A DNA stretch of 64,000 nt from Palsa-504 sp963767565 (lineage in GTDB: Bacteria > Actinomycetota > Actinomycetes > Streptosporangiales > Streptosporangiaceae). The notes beneath the pieces are model-generated. The model was not told the DNA's origin, ran no database searches, and saw only the letters and a list, made by a program, of their open reading frames with translations. Below are positions 1 through 8,967 of the stretch, piece after piece; positions within the stretch are counted from its first letter, which is position 1; each line of letters starts with the position of its first letter. The translations under genes and the position numbers were made by a program. The stretch is taken from positions 1,860,001 to 1,924,000 of the forward strand of contig CAVYEG010000006.1 of assembly GCA_963767565.1 (NCBI GenBank). The letters are read 5' to 3'.

Positions 1-182
1 GGCGTGGTCGGCACCGCGATCGCCCGCACGCTGGCCGGCTACCAGTTGGACTGCGTGCTGCTCGAGGCGGCCGGGGACGTGGCACCGGCACGTCGAAGGC
101 GAACACGGCCATCCTGCACACCGGGTTCGACGCCAAGCCGGGCAGCCTGGAGAGCCGGCTGCTGAGCCGGGGCAGCGGCCTG
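1..182 (+). pseudogene. Fragment of FAD-dependent glycerol-3-phosphate dehydrogenase-type oxidoreductase
   Basis: The first bases translate as GVVGTAIARTLAGYQLDCVLLE, the N-terminal FAD-binding Rossmann fold of the DAO/GlpA family. After about base 80 the homology continues one frame back as GTGTSKANTAILHTGFDA and PGSLESRLLSRG, the family's substrate-side motif. Adding one G in the GACGTGG run at 77-83 would restore the frame. The similarity stops near 182, where a membrane-protein frame takes over, so the gene is cut by the window edge, frameshifted and truncated. It is a remnant, unless sequencing errors explain the shift. Family assignment is from motifs only. Confidence 0.6.
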
Positions 183-203
183 CTATGGCGGCTGCGGCTG
201 AGC

Positions 204-835
204 GTGGCCTGGGGCGGCCTGCGCGAGCGGGCCCACCAGGCGGGACGCGCGGTCTGGGCGTCCCGGCCCGCCGGGTGGGCAACGATCTGGCTGGCTGCCC
301 AGGTCTGCACCTGGTTCCCGGAGAACCTCGGCGTGCCGCCGACCGCGGCCTGGGGCTGGCGGGGCGCAGCGGCGTACGACGCGATGCTGGCGGCGGCCGC
401 AGCCGCGCTGGCCGGACTGGTCCTGGCCTCAGCCGGGCACTCATCCCCCGGCTGGACATCTCGTGGGCCTACCTGGCCGGCCAGGTGGCGACCGGGCTGG
501 TACTGGCCGTCGCAATCTGGGTGGGAGCCGTCACGGCGGCCGCGATTGCCGGGCGCCTGGCGTTCACACCCCGGGTGCAGACCGCGCAGCTCATATTCGG
601 CGCGGTGGCACAGAGCACGGTCCTCGCCGTGTTCAGCGTTCTCGCCTGCTGGTGGCCGGTGACTCAGAGTCCGGCGTGGCTGGCGGCGGCCCTGGTCAAC
701 CTGGTCATGGTCGGCTTGGACGTGCGGGTACGGCTACGGGTGACCGCCCGCCAGCGCCGGCGGCTGCGGGCGGCCGGCCGGGCCGGGACAGTCAACCCGT
801 CCGCTGGCCGGGAACACGGCCGCCACCGGGCCTGA
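204..835 (+). pseudogene. Multi-pass membrane protein with a frameshift
   Basis: A GTG at 204 opens a frame with hydrophobic segments (GWATIWLAAQVCTW; AMLAAAAAALAGLVLASAG). Near 425-445 the hydrophobic pattern moves one frame back and continues as SWAYLAGQVATGLVLAVAIW, then two more helices (LIFGAVAQSTVLAVFSVLAC; WLAAALVNLVMVGL) and an Arg-rich tail ending at 835. Read across the shift it would be a protein of about 210 residues with four or five membrane helices and a basic cytoplasmic tail. I do not recognise the family. It is either a pseudogene or carries a one-base consensus error near the run of C at 447. Confidence 0.45.
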
Positions 836-940
836 CCACCTGTGCCGTCGCTGGTAGCCGGCGGCCCGATATTCATGGGTCCCACCATTGACACCGGCTG
901 GGCTGACCCGCAACGCTTCCGATCAGTGTCACTCCGATCG

Positions 941-959
941 GGGCCGCCAGTGGCGGCCC
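941..959 (+). terminator. GC-rich stem-loop in the leader of the aminohydrolase
   Basis: GGGCCGCC, loop AGT, GGCGGCCC forms a perfect 8-bp stem 34 bp before the ATG at 994. It could end transcription from upstream or lie in the leader and attenuate. It is followed by only two T residues, so intrinsic termination is plausible but unproven. Confidence 0.35.
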
Positions 960-993
960 TTACACCATCAGCGCCTCAAAGTGGAGGTTTCCC

Positions 994-2445
994 ATGACGA
1001 CGGCAGCGGACCTGGTAGCGGGACGGCCGTTGGTTTTCCGTAATGCCACCGTGCTCACGATGGACGACGCGCACCGGGTCATGGCCAATGCGGACGTGCT
1101 GGTCACCGGCGAGCAGATCGCGGCGGTGGGCCCGAACCTGCAGGTGCCCGACGGCACCGCGGAGATCGACGCGAGCGGCGGCATCGTCATGCCCGGGATG
1201 ATCGACACGCACCGGCACATGTGGCAGACCGCCATGCGGGGCTATGGGGCCGACTGGACCCTGACCCAGTACTTCGTCTGGTACTACCTGAACTGGGGCA
1301 AGAAGTTCCGCCCCCAGGACGTGTACGCCGGGAACCTGCTGGCCGCCATCGAGTCGGTCGACGCCGGGGTGACGACCACGGTGGACTGGTCGCACGGGCT
1401 GCAGACGACCGACCACGCCGAGGCGGCCACAGATGCCCTGGAGGAGGTGCCCGGCCGTTTCGTCCTGGCCTACGGGAACATCCAGCAGGGTTCGTGGGAG
1501 TGGAGCACCGCGCCGGAGTTCCGTGACTTCTACGTCCGCCGGTTCGACGGCAAGGGCGACATGCTCGGCTTCGCGATCGCCTTCGACATTCCCGGCGACG
1601 ACGAGGCGTTCCCCGAGAAGGCCACCTTCGAGGTGGCCAGGGAGATGGGCGTGCCGGTGACCACGCACGCCGGGGTGTACGGCATCACCCTGGATTCGGC
1701 GGTCCGGAAGATGTACGACAACGGCTTCTGCACCCCGTCGACGGTCTACGTGCACTCCGCGTCGCTGTCCCCGGACTCCTACCACATCATCGCCGCCACC
1801 GGCGGCTCGGTGTCGGTCTCGACCGAGAGCGAGTGCAGCGCCGGACAGGGGTACCCGCCCACCTGGAAGCTGCGCAACTACGGCATCCCGGTCTCGCTGT
1901 CCCAGGACACCAGCGTCTGGTGGAGCGGCGACATCTTCTCCGCGATGCGGGCCACGCTGAGCGCGGACCGGGTCATGGACCACTTCGAGAACCACAACGA
2001 GGGCAAGACCGTCACCAACCACCACCTGCGGGCCGAGCAGGTGGTCGACTGGGCCACCCGCGGCGGGGCCAAGGCGATCGGGCTTGACTCGGTGGTCGGC
2101 AGCCTGGAGGAGGGCAAGAAGGCCGACATCGTGCTGATCAAGAACGACGACTCGCCGGTCATGTTCCCGGTGCTGCACCCTTACGGTCACGTGGTCTACC
2201 AGGCTAACCGGGCCGACGTACACACCGTGGTGGTGAACGGGCGGGTGGTCAAGTTCGACCGCAAGCTGGTCGGCACGGACCTGGCCAAGGCCAGGCAGGC
2301 GATCGACGAGACCACCGAGTACCTGCGCAGCGAACTCGGCGAGCAGGCCTGGAACGAGGGCATGAACCCCGAGATCCCCGAGCACGAGACGCTGTCCAAC
2401 CCGTACACCTACACCGGCGAGGCGGCCTGGAAGGAAGGCGACTAG
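994..2445 (+). CDS. Amidohydrolase / aminohydrolase (TRZ/ATZ, 8-oxoguanine deaminase-like)
   Basis: A 483-residue cytoplasmic metal-dependent hydrolase of the amidohydrolase superfamily. Visible metal and catalytic residues are the HxH pair His73 and His75 in DTHRHMWQ, His225 in VTTHAG, His254 in VHSAS and Asp305 in SQDTSVWW. The N- and C-terminal beta-sandwich halves flank the barrel (VLTMDDAHRV at the start; EGKKADIVLIK near residue 375). This layout fits hydrolytic deaminases or dechlorinases of purine- or triazine-like rings. The natural substrate cannot be read from sequence, but a purine link would suit the catabolic cluster 40 kb away. GGAGG sits 8 bp before the ATG, and a strong hairpin follows the stop, so it is probably monocistronic. 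Confidence 0.85.
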   Translation: MTTAADLVAGRPLVFRNATVLTMDDAHRVMANADVLVTGEQIAAVGPNLQVPDGTAEIDASGGIVMPGMIDTHRHMWQTAMRGYGADWTLTQYFVWYYLNWGKKFRPQDVYAGNLLAAIESVDAGVTTTVDWSHGLQTTDHAEAATDALEEVPGRFVLAYGNIQQGSWEWSTAPEFRDFYVRRFDGKGDMLGFAIAFDIPGDDEAFPEKATFEVAREMGVPVTTHAGVYGITLDSAVRKMYDNGFCTPSTVYVHSASLSPDSYHIIAATGGSVSVSTESECSAGQGYPPTWKLRNYGIPVSLSQDTSVWWSGDIFSAMRATLSADRVMDHFENHNEGKTVTNHHLRAEQVVDWATRGGAKAIGLDSVVGSLEEGKKADIVLIKNDDSPVMFPVLHPYGHVVYQANRADVHTVVVNGRVVKFDRKLVGTDLAKARQAIDETTEYLRSELGEQAWNEGMNPEIPEHETLSNPYTYTGEAAWKEGD

Positions 2446-2457
2446 CACGGCCGCGCC

Positions 2458-2482
2458 GCGGGGCCGCTGGGAGCGGCCCCGC
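2458..2482 (+). terminator. Stem-loop terminator after the aminohydrolase
   Basis: GCGGGGCCGCT and AGCGGCCCCGC form a perfect 11-bp stem with a GGG loop, 13 bp after the stop codon at 2445. There is no T tract, which is common for actinobacterial terminators. Confidence 0.6.
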
Positions 2483-2527
2483 GGGCTTCGCCGGGCGCGC
2501 CGGGCCGGCCGCGTGGCCTGACTAAGA

Positions 2528-2807
2528 TCACGCCGTTTCTGACTGGAGGACCTGCGAGGCCGGGATGCGGGCGCCGATCAGGGCGGGGATGCTGGCCATC
2601 GCGGCTACCGCGGCCAAGATGGCGAGCACGGCGGAAGGGCCCCGTACCGCGGGTTCACCGAGGCGGCGCTGGCACGCTGTGGGGCGGCTGGTACCACGTT
2701 CCGTTCGGCCGAAGATGTCTTCCGGCGGCCCCGATGAGCGCGCCGCGGTCGAGTGACTCGGGCTCGACGCTTCCCTCGGCGATCATTCGTGGAGCCACGC
2801 GTGCCAT
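2528..2807 (-). pseudogene. Intergenic stretch with possible degraded reverse-strand gene
   Basis: The 450 bp between the aminohydrolase terminator and the SDR hold no convincing intact gene. On the minus strand a frame from ATG at 2807 (MARVAPRMIAEG) runs about 50 codons, and a second frame overlapping its end continues as VLAILAAVAAMASIPALIGA to a stop at 2528. That hydrophobic end resembles the last helix of a transporter. Together they could be the tail of a decayed membrane-protein gene. A 63-codon plus-strand frame in the same place has no coding character. Confidence is low. Confidence 0.22.
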
Positions 2808-2932
2808 CCTACCGACGGACAATCCGGCCGCCCGGCCTGCACCAGCCAGGCGAATAGCGCGTTAAACATTACTTCATCTGATGATCATGGCTGCTGCTTC
2901 GGTACAGGCGGCCGGCGAGCGCTGAGCGGCGA

Positions 2933-3685
2933 TCAGCCGCGGCGGTCGACCTGGAGCGGGGCAGAGCTCTGGGCGACCGGCATCAGCTCGATGACGTTGA
3001 TGTTCACGTGGGGCGGCTGGCTGGTGACCCAGTCGATGGCGGCCGCGATGTCATCAGCGGTCAGCGGCTCGGTCCCGGCGTACACGCTGCGGGCCCGTTC
3101 GCTGTCGCCGAGGCGCACGTCGGAGAACTCGGTGCCGCCAACCAGGCCCGGTTCGATGCAGGTCACCCTGACTCCGGTGCCGTGCAGGTCGGAGCGGAGG
3201 TTGAGGCTGAACTGGTGCACGAAGGCCTTGGTCGCGCCGTAGACGTTGCCGCCCGGATAGGGGTAGGTGCCGGCGATCGAGCCGAGGTTGACGACGTGCC
3301 CGCCGCCCCGGGCGACCATCTGCGGCAGGAACGCGCGGGTCAGGTAGACCAGGCCCGCGCAGTTGGTCTGGATCATCTGGTCCCACTGGCCGACGTCGGC
3401 CGCCTGGGCGAGCGCCAGGCCGAGGGCCAGCCCGGCGTTGTTGACCAGGATGTCGACCGCCGCGAACTTCTCCGGCAGCGCGGCCGGGAGCCGTGCGACG
3501 CTGGCCTCGTCCCTGACGTCGAGAGTCACCGGCAGCAGCAGGTCGGGGCCGAGCTCGCTGGCCAGGGCCCCGAGCCGCTCAGTGCGCCGCGCGGCGGCGA
3601 CGACCCGGTCGCCGCGAGCGGCGAAGCGGCGGGCCGAGGCGGCGCCGAAGCCGGAACTCGCGCCGGTGATCAGTACAGTCCGCAC
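2933..3685 (-). CDS. SDR family NAD(P)-dependent oxidoreductase, YdfG / malonic semialdehyde reductase type
   Basis: A 250-residue classical short-chain dehydrogenase. The cofactor motif TGASSGFG is at residues 7-14, NNAG at 82-85, and the catalytic triad is Ser136, Tyr149 and Lys153 (YGATK). The NVYGATKAFVHQFSLNLRSDL segment and the ending VNINVIELMPVAQ are hallmarks of the YdfG group, which reduces malonic semialdehyde to 3-hydroxypropionate and oxidises L-allo-threonine or serine with NADP. The exact substrate here is inferred from that group. It is divergent from the helicase gene with 84 bp between the starts, so the two probably share a promoter region. Confidence 0.85.
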   Translation of the reverse strand: MRTVLITGASSGFGAASARRFAARGDRVVAAARRTERLGALASELGPDLLLPVTLDVRDEASVARLPAALPEKFAAVDILVNNAGLALGLALAQAADVGQWDQMIQTNCAGLVYLTRAFLPQMVARGGGHVVNLGSIAGTYPYPGGNVYGATKAFVHQFSLNLRSDLHGTGVRVTCIEPGLVGGTEFSDVRLGDSERARSVYAGTEPLTADDIAAAIDWVTSQPPHVNINVIELMPVAQSSAPLQVDRRG

Positions 3686-3769
3686 GGCACGAGGTTAGCG
3701 AATAAGCGGAGGGCGCCTGGCGTTTCTTTACAGGTAATGCTCCCTGCAGACTGCACCATAGATTCCGCC

Positions 3770-6268
3770 ATGACGCTTACCGACCTGCTGCCCGACCCGC
3801 CCGAGCCCGACGCTGTCTTCGACGCCTTCGCCGGGTGGTCCAAGCGGCGCGGGCTGGCGCTGTACCCGCATCAGGAGGAGGCGCTCATCGAGATCGTGTC
3901 GGGGGCGAACGTCATCCTGTCCACCCCGACCGGTTCGGGCAAGAGCCTGGTGGCCGCGGGCGCGCACTTCACCGCGCTGGCCGACGGCAGGCGGTCGTTC
4001 TACACCGCGCCGATCAAGGCCCTGGTATCGGAGAAGTTCTTCGACCTGTGCGCCGCGTTCGGCCCGGCCGAGATCGGCATGATGACCGGTGACGCCAGCG
4101 TCAACCCGGACGCGCCCATCATCTGCTGCACGGCGGAAGTACTGGCCAGCATCGCGTTGCGGGATGGCGCGGCGGCCGACGTGGGCCAGGTGGTGATGGA
4201 CGAGTTCCACTACTACGCCGACCCCGAGCGGGGCTGGGCCTGGCAGGTCCCGCTGATCGACCTGCCCAACGTGCAGTTCCTGCTGATGTCGGCGACCCTG
4301 GGCGACGTCTCGCGGTTCGAAGCGGACCTGACCCGGCGCACCGGCCGGCCTACCGCGGTGATCTCCTCGACCGAACGCCCGGTACCGCTGGTGTTCTCCT
4401 TCAGCCTCGAGACGCTGCACGAGACCCTGACCGAGCTGCTGTCCACCAACCAGGCCCCTGTCTACGTGGTGCACTTCACCCAGGCCGCGGCGATCGAGCA
4501 GGCGCAGGCCCTGATGAGCATCAACGTCTGCAGCCGGGCGGAGAAGGACGCCATCGCCGACCTGATCGGCGGCTTCCGGTTCTCGGCGGGTTTCGGCAAG
4601 ACGCTGTCCCGGCTGGTCAGGCACGGCATCGGCGTCCATCACGCCGGGATGCTGCCCAGGTACCGGCGGCTGGTGGAGACCCTGGCCCAGGCCGGGCTGC
4701 TGAAGGTCATCTGCGGCACCGACACCCTGGGCGTGGGCATCAACGTGCCGATCCGCACGGTGCTGTTCACCGCCCTGTCCAAGTACGACGGGACCAGGAC
4801 CCGGCTGCTGCAGGCCCGCGAGTTCCATCAGATCGCCGGGCGGGCGGGCCGCGCGGGCTACGACACGGCCGGACGGGTCGTGGTCCAGGCGCCCGAGCAC
4901 GTGGTGGAAAACGAGCGCGCCCTGGCCAAGGCGGGCGATGACCCGAAGGCCCGGCGCAAGGTGGTCCGCAAGAAGCCGCCGCCCGGTCTCGTGTCCTGGG
5001 GGAAGCCGACCTTCGAGCGGCTGGTCGCGGCCGAGCCTGAGCCGCTGACGTCGAGCTTCAAGGTCACGCACGCCATGGTGCTGAACGTCATCGCCCGCTC
5101 CGGTGACGCCTTCGCCGCGATGCGGCACCTGCTGACCGACAACCACGAGGACCGGCCCGCGCAGCGCAGGCACATCCACCGGGCCATCGAGATCTACCGG
5201 GCGCTGCTGGCCGGCGGGGTGGTGGAGCGTCTCCCCGAGCCGGACGAGGCCGGCCGCCTGGTGCGCCTGACCGTGGACCTGCAGCTCGACTTCGCCCTCA
5301 ACCAGCCGCTGTCGCCGTTGGCGCTGGCCGCTATCTCGTTGCTGGATAATACGGATCCGGATTATCCGCTGGACGTGCTATCGGTCATCGAGGCCACCCT
5401 GGACGACCCGCGCCAGGTGCTGTCCGCCCAGCAGTTCCGGGCCCGCGGCGAGGCGGTGGCGCAGATGAAGGCCGATGGCGTCGAGTACGAGGAGCGGATG
5501 GAACTGCTCGACGGGGTGACCTATCCTAAGCCGCTCGAGGACCTGCTCGACGGCGCGTACGACATCTACCGCCGCGGTCATCCCTGGGTGGCCGACTACC
5601 AGCTGTCGCCGAAGTCGGTGGTCCGGGACATGTACGAGCGGGCGCTGACCTTCACCGAGTACGTCGGCTACTACGGCCTGTCCCGGTCGGAGGGGCTGGT
5701 CCTGCGCTACCTGGCCGACGCCTACAAGGCGCTGCGCCAGACGGTGCCCGACGAGGCGAAGACCGAGGAACTGGAGGATCTCATCGAATGGCTGGGCGAG
5801 ATCGTGCGCCAGGTCGACTCCAGCCTGCTCGATGAGTGGGAGCGCCTCCGCAACCCGTCCGCCGACCCGGCCGACCGGGCCGAGGCCCGGCCGGCCCTGG
5901 TCACGGCGAACCTGCGGGCGTTCCGCGTACTGGTCCGCAACGCGCTGTTCCACCGGGTCAAGCTGGCCGCGGTCGGCCACTACGACGAGCTGGGGGCGCT
6001 GGACGCCGACGGCGGCTGGGACGCCGGCGCCTGGGAAGACGCGCTCGAGCCCTACTTCGAGGTGCACGACGAGATCGGCACCGGTCCCCAGGCCCGCGGG
6101 CCCGGGCTGCTGATCATCGACCAGCAGCCCGGCGGCTGGGCGGTCAGGCAGATCTTCGACGACCCCGCGGGCGACCACGACTGGGGCATCAGCGCCATGG
6201 TCGACCTGACCGCCTCGGACGAGGCGGGCACGGCCGTTCTGCAGGTGACCGACGTCGGCCAGCTGTAG
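3770..6268 (+). CDS. DEAD/DEAH-box helicase, Ski2-like, DUF3516-type C-terminus
   Basis: An 832-residue superfamily 2 helicase. Residues 30-59 carry the Q-like LYPHQEEAL and Walker A TPTGSGKS; DEFH (Walker B) is at 144-147 and SAT (motif III) at 174-176. The second RecA domain has GVHHAGMLPRYR, GTDTLGVGINVP and QIAGRAGRAG. The C-terminal half (about residue 400 onward) is long and helical, matching the DUF3516 region of actinobacterial helicases. A role in RNA unwinding is expected from the Ski2/Mtr4 resemblance but is not shown by sequence. The frame is open far upstream, but ATG 3770 is the first start that matches the family and leaves the divergent SDR intact. Confidence 0.85.
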   Translation: MTLTDLLPDPPEPDAVFDAFAGWSKRRGLALYPHQEEALIEIVSGANVILSTPTGSGKSLVAAGAHFTALADGRRSFYTAPIKALVSEKFFDLCAAFGPAEIGMMTGDASVNPDAPIICCTAEVLASIALRDGAAADVGQVVMDEFHYYADPERGWAWQVPLIDLPNVQFLLMSATLGDVSRFEADLTRRTGRPTAVISSTERPVPLVFSFSLETLHETLTELLSTNQAPVYVVHFTQAAAIEQAQALMSINVCSRAEKDAIADLIGGFRFSAGFGKTLSRLVRHGIGVHHAGMLPRYRRLVETLAQAGLLKVICGTDTLGVGINVPIRTVLFTALSKYDGTRTRLLQAREFHQIAGRAGRAGYDTAGRVVVQAPEHVVENERALAKAGDDPKARRKVVRKKPPPGLVSWGKPTFERLVAAEPEPLTSSFKVTHAMVLNVIARSGDAFAAMRHLLTDNHEDRPAQRRHIHRAIEIYRALLAGGVVERLPEPDEAGRLVRLTVDLQLDFALNQPLSPLALAAISLLDNTDPDYPLDVLSVIEATLDDPRQVLSAQQFRARGEAVAQMKADGVEYEERMELLDGVTYPKPLEDLLDGAYDIYRRGHPWVADYQLSPKSVVRDMYERALTFTEYVGYYGLSRSEGLVLRYLADAYKALRQTVPDEAKTEELEDLIEWLGEIVRQVDSSLLDEWERLRNPSADPADRAEARPALVTANLRAFRVLVRNALFHRVKLAAVGHYDELGALDADGGWDAGAWEDALEPYFEVHDEIGTGPQARGPGLLIIDQQPGGWAVRQIFDDPAGDHDWGISAMVDLTASDEAGTAVLQVTDVGQL

Positions 6269-6272
6269 CCGT

Positions 6273-6299
6273 CCCGGCCGGGCCGCTAGGCTGGCCGGG
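6273..6299. terminator. Bidirectional stem-loop between convergent genes
   Basis: CCCGGCC (6273-6279) pairs with GGCCGGG (6293-6299) immediately after the helicase stop. It overlaps the last codons of the convergent YqeY-like gene, so it could terminate the plus-strand transcript. Confidence 0.4.
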
Positions 6300-6681
6300 T
6301 GCCACCCGAGGACCTGCCGGTCATGGCCGCGAGCAGGATGTTGGCCTCGCGGCGCAGGCGGGCGGCGCGGCCGGGGTGGCCTCGTCGCTCGTAGTCCTGG
6401 GCGGCGGCCCGGCGCTCGGCGATCTCCGCCTGCACGATCTGGTCGGCCTCGCTGGCAGTCAGCCTGCGCCGTTCGGCCTCGGAGGCACCCGCGCCCGACG
6501 CGGCGCCGGCGATATGCACGCTGCCGGTACCGGCGCCGGGCGGGAGCCCGGCTGGAATGGCGCTGGCGTTGTCGATGGCGGCCAGGGCCGAGCGCAGCGC
6601 GGACACCGCGACCGTGTCCCGTGCCTTCAGGGCGGCGCGCAGGGCCAGTTGCAGCCGCTGCCGGGCGGTGCTGTCGTCCAC
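6286..6681 (-). CDS. YqeY-like (GatB/YqeY domain) protein
   Basis: A 131-residue protein with the N-terminal helix pattern RLQLALRAALKARDTVAVSA and the C-terminal segment VQAEIAERRAAAQDYERRGH, both typical of the YqeY family. That family resembles the tRNA-binding tail of GatB, the tRNA-dependent amidotransferase subunit. YqeY proteins are usually near 150 residues; here an Ala/Gly-rich linker joins the halves. The biochemical role of the family is not established. It ends 18 bp after the convergent helicase and starts 5 bp downstream of the ankyrin gene stop on the same strand, so the two are probably co-transcribed. Confidence 0.65.
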   Translation of the reverse strand: MDDSTARQRLQLALRAALKARDTVAVSALRSALAAIDNASAIPAGLPPGAGTGSVHIAGAASGAGASEAERRRLTASEADQIVQAEIAERRAAAQDYERRGHPGRAARLRREANILLAAMTGRSSGGTRPA

Positions 6682-6686
6682 GGGTC

Positions 6687-8204
6687 TTAGCCACCGTCCT
6701 GGGTGGCCGGCTCGGGCGTGGTGATGGGCTCGAGCAGGTCGATGAGCGGCTGGTGGCCGAAGTAGCGAGCCCAGCCGAGCGGGGTCGAGCCGAACCGGTG
6801 ATCACGGATGTCGGGATCAGCTCCCAGCCGGAGCAGGGCCCGGGCCAGCTCCAGGTTCCCGTCTTCGGCCGCCTTGTGCAGGGCGGTCTGCCAGGGCTGG
6901 TCACTGGGCACGTCGGTGCGGCCCTTGGCGTTGACATCGAAGCCCAGCCCGGCCAGGATCTCGACCGCTTCGGGGCGGGCGCAGGCGGCGGCCCAGGTAA
7001 TCAAGGCGGGCCGGGCCGAACGAACCTGGTCGGCCAGTCCGGGATGAGCACGGCGCAGCCGGTCGAGGCCGGGCCGGTCGGCGGCCAGCACGGCGGCGAC
7101 GAACGCCTCGGCCGGGTCGAGGCGGAGCGGCGGCGCGCCGTGCGCGACGAGGTAGTCGACCAGGTCGGCGTGGCCGGTGGTGGCCGCCATCGAGGTCGCG
7201 GTGGCGCCGCGCTCGAACGGCGTGGCCAGGTCGACGCCGTGGCTGACGAGCAGCCGGACCCGTTCGGCCAGGCCGTGCGTGATGGCCCAGGCCAGCTCGC
7301 CGCGTACCATCTCGGCCGGCGCGTCGAGGGCGTCGCCGAGCCGGCTGCGCCACGGGCCGCCATCGCCGGTGCCGAGGCCGAACTCGAAGAGCAGCTCCAG
7401 GTGGTCGTTTCCCGGCTCGAACATCCGGTTGTAGAGAGCCTGGCCGTCGTTCGGGTCGGCGCCGGCTTCGAGCAGCAGGCGGCCGAGGGCGAGCGAGTGC
7501 GGGTGCCGCGGCTGCCGCACCGGGCCGAGCTCACCCTCGCCGAATACGCCGGTGAGCACGGTGAACGGGGTGGGCAGTCCGTGCCAGAGATAGCCGGCGT
7601 TCGGATCGGCGCCCGCGTCAAGCAGGAGCCGGGCCGAGGTCAGGACGGCGCCGGAGTCGATCTGCGGGTCGTGCCGCGCGTAGGCCAGGTAGAACAGCGG
7701 CGTCCAGCGGAACGGGCCGCCCTCGCGGCGGGCGGCGGCAGGGTCAGCGGCCAGCAGGCGCCGCAGCGCGGCGGTGTCGGCCGCCGCGGCGGCCGCGTAG
7801 ACGCTGTCCCGGGTGATCTCGGGGTGCGCGGCGAGCAGGTCGCGGCCCTGGGCCCAGCGCTCCGGCTGGTCGTCCGCGTAGTACAGGCTCACCAGCCGGA
7901 GGAAGTCATCGGCCAGGCTGCCCGCGCCGTCCCCCGTCATTCGCTCGGGGAAGCGGCTGTAGCGCTCGATGACCTCGACGTGCCGCTTGAGGCGGGCCCA
8001 GCTGGGAAAGCCGTACCGCCGGGCCACGACCAGCTGCGCGGCGTGCAGCGGGAACGCCTCTGCCGCGGGAGCCGGGGCGGGACTGAACTCGGCGACCTCG
8101 GCCAGCGCCCCGGCAGCACCGGCCCGGACCGCGCGGCGCAGGTCCTTGGCCTGATTGCGGAGCTGGGTGAGGCTGGGCTCGTCGGGCAGGGAGATGACCG
8201 GCAT
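6687..8204 (-). CDS. Ankyrin repeat domain-containing protein
   Basis: A 505-residue cytoplasmic protein with no signal peptide or membrane helix. The N-terminal 110 residues (LPDEPSLTQLRNQAKDLRRA, RYGFPSWARLKRHVE) form the module that often heads actinobacterial ankyrin proteins. Ankyrin repeats follow as LLLDAGADPNAGY, LLLEAGADPNDG, LLVSHGVDLATPF, YLVAHGAPPL, then LHKAAEDGNLELARALLRLG with GADPDIRD near the C-terminus. The repeats predict protein-protein contacts; the partner is unknown. It is followed after 5 bp by the YqeY-like gene. Confidence 0.8.
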   Translation of the reverse strand: MPVISLPDEPSLTQLRNQAKDLRRAVRAGAAGALAEVAEFSPAPAPAAEAFPLHAAQLVVARRYGFPSWARLKRHVEVIERYSRFPERMTGDGAGSLADDFLRLVSLYYADDQPERWAQGRDLLAAHPEITRDSVYAAAAAADTAALRRLLAADPAAARREGGPFRWTPLFYLAYARHDPQIDSGAVLTSARLLLDAGADPNAGYLWHGLPTPFTVLTGVFGEGELGPVRQPRHPHSLALGRLLLEAGADPNDGQALYNRMFEPGNDHLELLFEFGLGTGDGGPWRSRLGDALDAPAEMVRGELAWAITHGLAERVRLLVSHGVDLATPFERGATATSMAATTGHADLVDYLVAHGAPPLRLDPAEAFVAAVLAADRPGLDRLRRAHPGLADQVRSARPALITWAAACARPEAVEILAGLGFDVNAKGRTDVPSDQPWQTALHKAAEDGNLELARALLRLGADPDIRDHRFGSTPLGWARYFGHQPLIDLLEPITTPEPATQDGG

Positions 8205-8314
8205 TGCGACCCCTTCCGTGTGCCTGCGGTCCGCGTCGCCGGCGCCAGAAGGAGGATTGCGGCCATCCGGGTGGTTACGTGCTCAGGCGGGCTCTGCCCT
8301 TCCCGCGGACGGGA

Positions 8315-8354
8315 GGCCCCCTGCGGGCCTGTTGTCAGCCTAGCGCAGGGGGCC
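8315..8354 (-). terminator. Stem-loop terminator after the SnoaL-like gene
   Basis: GGCCCCCTGCG (8315-8325) and CGCAGGGGGCC (8344-8354) form a perfect 11-bp stem with an 18-nt loop. It lies 10 bp past the SnoaL-like stop codon and separates that gene from the ankyrin gene. Confidence 0.55.
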
Positions 8355-8364
8355 TTGGCGCAGC

Positions 8365-8733
8365 TCAGTAGCTGGCCGGAGTGTTCCTGATGACGATGAG
8401 GCTGACGATCTTGCCGTCGCGCACGGTGAAGTAGTTGGTCAGGATGAGCTCGGCGGGCAGGTTCGTCTTGTCGAAGTCGCCGTCGTAACGGGCGCGGACG
8501 ATGATGTCGCCGTGGTGGGCCAGGACCTCGGTGACGTCCATCGTGACCCGGTCGCCGACCAGTTCCCTGGCCACCCAGCGGCGGATGGCCTGGGCGCCCC
8601 AGAACTCCCGGCGGGCGTCGTTGACCAGGGCGTCGGCGGCGAAGGTGGCCACGATGGCGTCCTCGTCGGAGGCGTTCACGGCGGCGACGTGCTCGGCCAG
8701 GACCGGCTCGAGGGCGGTGGTGGTGCTGTTCAT
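8365..8733 (-). CDS. SnoaL-like / NTF2-like family protein
   Basis: A 122-residue single-domain protein of the cystatin-like alpha+beta barrel fold. The N-terminal helix LAEHVAAVNASDEDAIVATFAADALV, then REFWGAQAIRRWVARELVG, and the strand pattern ending LTNYFTVRDGKIVSLIVIRN are typical of SnoaL-like proteins, which include small isomerases, cyclases and many of unknown role. AAGGAGC lies just before the ATG. It is divergent from the 551-residue SDR with 234 bp between the starts. Confidence 0.75.
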   Translation of the reverse strand: MNSTTTALEPVLAEHVAAVNASDEDAIVATFAADALVNDARREFWGAQAIRRWVARELVGDRVTMDVTEVLAHHGDIIVRARYDGDFDKTNLPAELILTNYFTVRDGKIVSLIVIRNTPASY

Positions 8734-8888
8734 AGAGGGCTCCTTGTCGTTTCTCGTCTTCTTGCTGATGAATCCAGCCTCGGTGCTCCCTGGGCCGGAG
8801 GGTCAAGAGCCCATTCCCGGTCGACTGTCCGGTACGGGGAGGGTTGGCCAGGCGCTGGTCAGCGAGCTGACGGCAGAAGCCGCTTCCG

Positions 8889-8931
8889 TTGACCCGCGGC
8901 CGGTGCGGAGGCTAGGGTCAGTTAGATATCT
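8889..8931 (+). promoter_or_regulatory. Putative promoter and operator of the double SDR gene
   Basis: TTGACC (8889-8894), an 18-bp spacer and TAGGGT (8913-8918) fit a housekeeping actinobacterial promoter. The 8-bp palindrome AGATATCT (8924-8931) lies at the expected start of transcription, about 40 bp before the ATG, and a related AGTATCTA follows at 8937. These could be a regulator site. Confidence 0.4.
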
Positions 8932-8967
8932 GGGGAAGTATCTATGTATTGATAACGGAGATGGGCC

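Noticed and set aside
994..2445. The aminohydrolase as the missing allantoinase
   Set aside because: Its motifs (DTHRHMWQ, SQDTSVWW) are of the deaminase/ATZ branch, not the dihydroorotase/allantoinase branch with its carbamylated Lys.
1878..2448. Minus-strand frames opposite the aminohydrolase
   Set aside because: Shadow frames of a well-conserved gene; no family motifs and no ribosome sites.
2565..2756. 63-codon plus-strand frame
   Set aside because: Arg/Pro-rich translation, no ribosome site and no similarity I recognise; the reverse-strand reading looks slightly more coding-like.
8937..8956. AGTATCTA and TATTGATAAC as a separate promoter
   Set aside because: No -35 at a suitable distance; more simply part of the leader and operator of the double SDR.
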